DNA of 64,000 nucleotides from Porites lobata (lineage: Eukaryota; Cnidaria; Anthozoa; Scleractinia; Poritidae), in contig CALNXK010000154.1 in NCBI GenBank assembly GCA_942486035.1, positions 487,501 to 551,500 on the forward strand, given 5' to 3'. This document shows positions 58,106-64,000 of the stretch, one piece after another. Every line of letters begins with the position of its first letter. Position 1 is the stretch's first letter. The notes under the pieces were generated by a model that saw only the letters and a list, made by a program, of their open reading frames with translations, had not been told where the DNA came from and searched no databases. The position numbers and the translations under genes were made by a program.

Positions 58106-60661
58106 GACATCAGTTAAAATTTCACCGGAAGTGAGTGGATGGCAGCGAGCATCATCGGAAGATGAATTAAAATACAATACAAGCCTTTGTACAATTGAAA
58201 AAAGAAATGCAGAGAGTTTGGATTTTGAAGAATTTGAGAAAATATACAGGTAAGGTGTGTGAGGTCAGAGGGGTGTTTTCCTTATTTTTGTTTATTTTTC
58301 AACCAGTTAGAGCGAATATGTGACCTCACAGCTTTGAAACTTAATACTTTTTTCTCAACAGATATAAAAAGCCCCTTATCGTGCAATTCAACGGAGACAC
58401 GCAGACGTCGTTTAAGAAATACTTGGAAATCATGCATGAAAAGAAACATAATGAGGAACCCATGTAAGTTGTATTTCTGGGGCTTTTGTTCACCTCGGTG
58501 CCCAGCTAATCTTAGAGAACACTAAGAGGATTATTATAAATAAACTGGAAGTTATCATGGGCTTTCACAGCCTATTGGGATGCGTTTGAGAGACCATATG
58601 CGATCCTGAATAATAACATCAAAGTTTCGTTACACTGGTTACACCGAACATCTACCAGATCAAAACATGGACTCTTCGTTTTCCCGCCAAAGAAAACCCT
58701 AACATGGACTGCGCTGTTCGATTGGCCAATCGGGCTGCAGTATGACGTCAGAGCGAAGTGTCGATTGATCTCGATTGGCATGAAGTTTTTTTTTTTTTAA
58801 CCCGAGCATACGCTTAACCAACTAAAAGCCACACGCGTTTGTATCCGTTCGATAAAACAATCGAATCGTTCTATTTCTGTTCGTTCGTTGTTTCTGTTTT
58901 GTTCGTGCTTTTTCATTTCAAGGTCATACGAAAATCGCTCTATCTGATATCAGAACGACATGCCATGCCAGTACCAGTACGAACATTTGCAAACTGGATT
59001 CCTTGGTTTTTTCTTCTCTCCACTGCGTGCACTAGTGCAGTTGTAACATTAATTCTGTACACTTTCTTTCATTTACTCTGACATTTCAGTAGACTGCAAA
59101 ACAGTCCGTATTTTTGCGTATTCAAGTACGCGCGAGCAGTCAAACAAAAGGTATGGAATGAGGCTGAAAACAGAGAGCGAGACTCGCATCACACGCCCTA
59201 CGGGCGTGTGAGGCTCGCGCGCTTCGCGCGCATAAGACTCTTACGCCACGCTATACCGATTTCTTTAGTGATTTTGAGAAAAAAAACCGACTGTTTTGCA
59301 GTCTAACATTTCAGGTACGTATTTGACAGAAGGTTTTATAACGACAGTGAGCTTCCCCAAAGTGTAAGAGTACCAAGCTACTTTAGGATAAAGGTAAATC
59401 ATCAAAAAACGTTTTTAAAAACAATTGATTCACAGTAGTAGTGGAAAAAGGAAAACGATCTTCCTCTTGTAGTCTCGTTTTACATTGAGTTGAAGGTTAA
59501 CTCATGACATGTGGGAACGTCTTATCATTCCAGGATGGCGTGGATTCCAGTATTTTCTTTCTCGGAGGATCAGGATCGGGAGTTAGCTTCCACAAGCACG
59601 CAGACGCGTGGAATGGGGTCATTTTTGGAAGAAAGCGATGGTTTCTTTACCCACCACAGAAAACACCGCCAGGAGGTTAGACTGTGCAAGATCACGCGTA
59701 TCACAGAGCGCCCATGCAATGTTCCCAAGAAAAGCGGGGAGACTGTTCCATACTTCTAAAAAATCTTTCCTTTCTGGCCCAGTTGTTCTAATGGTGGACG
59801 ACGCTATCGATAGGATGAATCTCTATCCAGTCCATACCGCAAGTAGTTTCCCTGATACTTGCCCTCTATAATATAGTGATTTGTCCGGTGGATAGCTCCA
59901 TTCAGCGTCTGAACAGCAGGGGCCAGGACATCGTTATCCATTATTTTTTCTTAGGTGTATGGCCAAGTTTCTCGCAACTGGATTGGATAAATAAAGTTTA
60001 CCCTAATCCATCACCAAAAGACAAGCCAGTAGAGTGTATACAAGAGGAGGGAGATATTCTGTACTTGGTAAGTCTTAAAATTAATTAAAGGCCCAACTCG
60101 TGTGCATGATGACACAATCAACCGTACGCAGTTGAAGTTGAACCCAATTTCGCTGCCAATGCGATACGTTCTTGTCAAAGACCTGTTAGAAACAGCTATT
60201 TTTTTTAGACCTAACGCATTTTTAAGTGCTTGCTCGCGCTTCAAGAAAAAAAACTAAGTATTTCCAAACAATTAAAATATTTTCCACGGCTCATTTTGCA
60301 CTATAACACATGGTCATATGTTGTTCCCAGTTGGTATCCAACGGTCCTACCTGGTGCGGCACATCTTGAAATTATTATTTAACACTTTGAGACGGAATAT
60401 AATCTTTATAGCGTTGTAAATAGCGTCATTTAACATCCTTACAGCCTGTTTTCCCAAAGTTATGTAAGAAAATGCTAATGTATATATATTTCAATTTTCT
60501 TTTAGCCTGAATCTTATTACCATGGAACAGTAAACATAGGTGACACGATGGCTATAGGCATTCAAAAGTACAACGCTGCGACAAAAATTGAGAAGCTTTT
60601 TTACAAAAGTGTGTGGCTATTGAATTTCCTAAAACGTTCGATCCTTTACATAAGCCCATAA
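58106..60661 (+). CDS. JMJD8: JMJD8-like JmjC protein (5' exon not found)
   Basis: Exons: about 58106-58249 (5' limit uncertain), 58362-58463, 59315-59393, 59534-59675, 59955-60067, 60506-60661; phases match. The first recognised exon has SLCTIEKRNAESLDFEEF, matching the CTVERR start of mature JMJD8. Then come YVFDRRFYND, DGVDSSIFFLGGSGSGVSF, FHKHADAWNGVIFGRKRWFL, YPPQKTPPG, ECIQEEGDILYLPESYYHGT and VNIGDTMAIGIQ. The JmjC facial triad is atypical: the first pair reads HKH rather than HxD/E, with the distal His in YYHGTVN. Vertebrate JMJD8 is an ER-luminal protein without proven demethylase activity. Compared with it, about 40 residues after KKPLIV are missing, either a real shortening or an unseen exon. 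The donor after exon 4 is the weak GTTAGA. A MITE sits exactly at the acceptor of exon 3 (59090-59305). No start codon lies in the open frame upstream, so the N-terminal signal exon is unplaced. Confidence 0.85.
59090..59305. mobile_element. 216-bp MITE abutting the JMJD8 exon-3 acceptor, 9-bp target duplication
   Basis: ACATTTCAG at 59081-59089 and 59306-59314 is an exact 9-bp duplication around a unit with ends TAGACTGCAAAACAGTC and GACTGTTTTGCAGTCTA. The interior has a second palindrome (GCGAGACTCGCATCACACGC against GCGTGTGAGGCTCGCGCGC). The right duplicate supplies the TTTCAG acceptor directly before exon 3 of JMJD8. Confidence 0.92.
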
Positions 60662-60706
60662 AATAAGAACCAACCTCGTCCCAAGGGAGCCCAGGGGGCG
60701 AGGTTG

Positions 60707-60986
60707 TATACAGCTATTTCGAGAAAGGTCGTCGGAAAAAGTGCATGCGACAATCCTGAAAGGTATTGTAGGTGGTTTTGAGTTCAATGTTCTTCAAAGA
60801 AATTTGAAAGAATGGCACGAGGCTAGAGGCCATAGACGAATGTTTGCAAATGCTAAAGAAAGCAACAATAGAAGATTCGACAGCTACAGTGTCAGGAACA
60901 GTGCATTGATCATATCACATATAATGACCTTTCGGGATCGTTGCGTGCACATTTTTTCTGACAACCTTTCTCGAAATAGCTGTATA
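60707..60986. mobile_element. 280-bp inverted-repeat element downstream of JMJD8
   Basis: TATACAGCTATTTCGAGAAA followed by GGTCGTCGGAAAAAGTGCAT on the left is mirrored by ATGACCTTTCGGGATCG...CAACCTTTCTCGAAATAGCTGTATA on the right; the arms are about 55 bp. The centre is a spacer with no recognisable protein. A plus frame from 60741 to 61166 only reads through the arms and is not a gene. Confidence 0.75.
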
Positions 60987-61083
60987 AGCATAGCGAAACG
61001 TCCCTGGCGGCGAGGAGCTAGGAGAAACGGTTGTATTCGCAGACTAATATTAGAGCATGAGATTTGCAGACTATTTATACCCC

Positions 61084-61490
61084 GGGGGGGGGGGGGTACT
61101 CCCATACATTACCTATATGGGTATGTGCCGCCCAACGGGGTCGTGATTTTGAAGCTCCTGATTTAGAACGGGGTATCCATTTCAGAGGCGTTTTCTAGAA
61201 CGGGGTATAATATTTCAAACGCACGAAAGCTCCAGTTTTGTAAGCAGCCATTTGAAATTATTCAAGGACAGATTGCTTTTAAAAATATGGTTCAATGCGT
61301 TAACAAGCAAACTGTTGTACTCTTGTTGCACCCTAGAACGGGGTATAAGAAATTGGCCCATTTCTAGAACGGGGTATCAGTTTTAGGGCGGATTCTAGAA
61401 CGGGGTAAAAAAAATTGACTCATTTCTAGAACGGGGTATCAATTTTAGGGGAATTATTTTTCAGAACGGGGTGCCAATTTGGAGTTCCGG
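61084..61490. repeat. Internally repetitive element with (TCTAGAACGGGGTAT)n
   Basis: A poly-G run at 61083-61094 is followed by GGTATGTGCCGCCCAACGGG. Then about seven irregularly spaced TTCTAGAACGGGGTAT-like units occur (near 61150, 61190, 61330, 61360, 61400, 61430 and 61465). Spacing is about 30-40 bp in the last part. No coding content is seen. Confidence 0.7.
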
Positions 61491-61603
61491 GCGGCATTAC
61501 GTTTTATATGCCTTGTTCGGTACAGTACACTGTGCCGATAGTATGACAGTATGAGGCTATTCATATATATATATAATTAAATTTTAAGAAGGGTGTGAAT
61601 GGG

Positions 61604-61708
61604 GTTAACCGACTAGCGACAAAGGGCAACAAATATTACCGACTACCGACAAAACGCGAAAAAAATTACCGACTACCGACAGGAAAATTATTAACCGACT
61701 ACCGACAT
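61604..61708. repeat. Tandem repeat (TTACCGACTACCGAC)n
   Basis: Four units of (A)TTA(A)CCGACTA(C/G)CGACA separated by A-rich spacers occur with a period of about 30 bp, just upstream of the Penelope-like remnant. Confidence 0.8.
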
Positions 61709-61739
61709 GGATCGACATTATCTATATTTTTTTCAGACA

Positions 61740-63290
61740 GAAGAGTATATTGTATTTTTCCTACCTTTCTAGGAAGTAACCCAAGATACCACGTCACAAG
61801 TCTTTTTACAAGTCAGTACCACAAAACGAGGATATTGAAATCGGTTTGCAGAGCGTATGACAAAAAATTCTACAACCCGCCTGGTCCTAAACATTATATG
61901 CGACAAATGCTTAAATTAATCCTCAAAGAAAATTCTTTCCCGTTCAATGGAAAAGCTCTACCTCCAAACCCACCGTACCGCGATGGGCACAAAGACAGCA
62001 GTTTCCTCTGCCAACATTTTCATGTCATTTTGAAACACAAAGTCTAAGCAGCTAAACCGTCTTTAAACCAGACATCGTAACTTTCTTCGAAGAAGCAAAC
62101 TTGCACGATCCTACTATTAAATTCACCACCGAAATTCACTGAGACAATGTTTTTAGACACAGTTGTATACAAAGGCACAAGATTAAACGAAAAAGTTATC
62201 CTTGATGTAAAGATTACGGAAACTTTCCAGCACACATTTTGCGGCTTGTCGCCCACCGATTTGTCAAAAGAGTTTGAGGAAAGTGTTTCAAAATTCAAAA
62301 GAACGCTTGATGGTTGATGATGTACAGAGGCTACCAACACAATTTGAAAGACAAATTGCAGTCAGAAATAAATGAAACTCACAGAAACCGAAGTCTGCGC
62401 TCCTAAAACAAAACCGAGCAAGGAAAGAAAAGAAATGTTACCTTTCTTGACACAAAAGGGAACTTAAGAACTACAACGAAGTTTACGACGACGGCGTCTG
62501 TTGACTGGGAAAAGACTGGAACGAGAACGTCAGTTTCGGCAGGAAAAAGGAAACTTAAGATGCAATCGGTCGATGGGTCGACGACGACGACCCTGAATGT
62601 AAACACAAATGTAAAACTGTGATGTTCGTTCGCAACAAAGTTTTTCGCAATGGCGTCTTTTAAAACAATGCAAGGTGTAATTTTTAAGCCGTACGTCTAG
62701 TTTCACTGACGATGGAGAATTTTTTGTGTTGTCTGATTTTTTCGAGTAGAAAAACACCTGCTTTCCGCACAAAGATTATTCAACACTTTCAACCTGAAAG
62801 AGATGACCGAGTCCGAGTGTCTGTCAGAGTTTAGATTTGGAAAAAGAGACATTCTGATCCATATAAAGTTTATTTCCTCTATATTAAAGATATATGATTT
62901 GCCTTACCTAAATACGTACAAATAAATTTCTCACTTACGAGTTCGCTCACTCGGCCTCCACAGCTGTTGTCATTCTTCGAAGTAAAAACAATTCATCATA
63001 GTATACTTTTATTCTTCATAGCCAATAACATCACGGCTTAACTGACAGACGACCATTAACGTCGCGACGTAATTGACCAATCAGATAAATAACCAGAGTA
63101 TAATAAGATCAACTGACGTAATACAACTCACTTTGACTTTGAAGATGACTACCGCACAGATTGTCGAAACGTCAGTCACTGTCAACAACAATAGTCCTAT
63201 TCAGGACTACGTTCACCCGGACGATCAAACTCAGCCTACTTTTGAAATGACTCCCGGGTTCAAACCTTTCACAGTACACTTTTAGTCGAA
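61740..63290 (+). pseudogene. Degenerate Penelope-like element reverse transcriptase
   Basis: 61790-61955 encodes VCRAYDKKFYNPPGPKHYMR then QMLKLILKENSFPFNGK, the part of a Penelope-like RT just before its YLQTHGTAMGTK block. After a one-base frame change near 61958 the block follows in another frame (YLQTHRTAMGTKTAVSSANI, FM). Further downstream, again in other frames, FLDTVVYKGTRL, FEESVSKFKRTL and a MLPFLT segment (about 62440) appear. 63140-63285 carries a 47-codon open stretch (MTTAQIVETSVTVNNN...) that I associate with the 3' portion of such elements, with less certainty. Stops and frameshifts make it inactive; the GIY-YIG endonuclease was not found. Confidence 0.75.
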
Positions 63291-64000
63291 TTTTCAATCA
63301 ACATCGCTTGTTACGAGAAAAAAGCAACGATACCTGGATTTACGAGGATAAGAAAAAGCAAAGGACTTCAAAAATCGCTTAAAACAGTGGATTTATGCAC
63401 CTATCAATGTAAAGCCGGCGGGGGGAGGGGGCGGGGGGCGGGGATTTGCTTGTCTTTGTTGGCCCTGGGGTAAGGAATTTGACTGATCTTGTTCTCCCAG
63501 GGGAGGGGATATTTGAATCTTTCTTCGCCCGACGTGGAGATATTTGACTGCCGACTTGGGCGAAAAAGACTGCGACGGAACATCTGTTTCCCACTTCCAC
63601 GCTTCACGCATGCGCCGTACGGTTTGAAAAGATCGGGAAGTCATGGAGGTCAATGAGAGCAAGCGAAGGCTGACTGAATTTCACTGTTTTGTCTTCAAAT
63701 TTCGCTTGTTTTAGCGTGTTTTTGATCAATTGAACCTCTTAAAATACTGTGGAATCAAAGTAAACGAAAGTAAAGAGAAACCAAGTCGATTTTTGCAAGT
63801 ACAATTGATTAGTGTATGGCTCATTCGCTACAATCAGTGTAAACTTACGAAACTGACTTTTTTTGTACCCTTTACTAATAACGGTATATTTAAACTTACA
63901 AAATGTGGACTTTCTCCTAAAGGTTTATGTATTCTACGCAGTGTAACACGGATTATGGTTAAAACGTATGATTGAAGCTGTCACAGGAACATGTATCTTT
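63290..64000. other. Window end, single transposon end, no gene
   Basis: An end of the TGCACCTATCAATGTAAA family starts at 63396 with its G-rich stretch; the partner end is not in the window or is lost. Several overlapping Pro-rich minus frames at 63379-63662 are products of the G-rich tract. 63660-64000 shows no recognisable feature. Confidence 0.45.

Noticed and set aside
60741..61166. 141-codon plus frame
   Set aside because: It is made of the two arms of an inverted-repeat element and a poly-G repeat, with no protein-like pattern.
63379..63662. Three overlapping Pro-rich minus frames
   Set aside because: They result from a G-rich transposon end read in several frames.
1..64000. CRISPR array, operon or plasmid-type features
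   Set aside because: The window has spliced animal genes; no direct-repeat/spacer array or bacterial gene organisation is present.

Overview
The window is animal nuclear DNA: AT-rich, with intron-rich genes, GT-AG introns and dense short inverted-repeat transposons. The gene content (a DZIP3-type HEPN protein joined to TRADD-N-like, Ig and Death modules) and the repeats (CR1/L2-like LINE tails, a Penelope-like reverse transcriptase, a tRNA-derived SINE) fit an anthozoan cnidarian, most likely a stony coral. That assignment is inference; no taxon marker is present.

Layout. 1-9.8 kb: no host gene recognised; hAT and LINE remnants and inverted-repeat elements. 10.0-15.4 kb (+): a HEPN/coiled-coil/TRADD-N-like exon, four candidate small exons and an Ig-Death exon, probably one innate-immunity-type gene. 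16.9-27.7 kb (-): complete 12-exon SEC13; its first intron holds a LINE fragment and a broken duplicate of the 3' end of a neighbouring gene. 27.8-29.1 kb (+): intronless CENPL, whose ATG lies 72 bp from the SEC13 ATG (shared promoter). 31.4-37.2 kb (-): 7-exon serine racemase/threonine dehydratase-like enzyme. 38.4-41.7 kb (-): 3-exon two-PDZ scaffold protein. 43.4-56.7 kb (-): 8-exon multipass membrane protein of unassigned function. 58.1-60.7 kb (+): JMJD8-like JmjC protein lacking an identified first exon. 61.6-63.3 kb: degenerate Penelope-like element.

The host genes do not form one pathway: vesicle coat/nuclear pore (SEC13), kinetochore (CENPL), D-serine/threonine metabolism, PDZ scaffolding, ER-type JmjC protein. 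The unusual content is the HEPN-TRADD-Ig-Death locus and the transposon structure: a 205-bp TTAA-flanked family in three copies of identical length, a TTAA element with its empty site preserved in a duplicate, and an element whose 9-bp target duplication rebuilt the splice acceptor of a JMJD8 exon. Exon borders were read by eye from splice sites, phase and family similarity; no alignment or transcript data were used.
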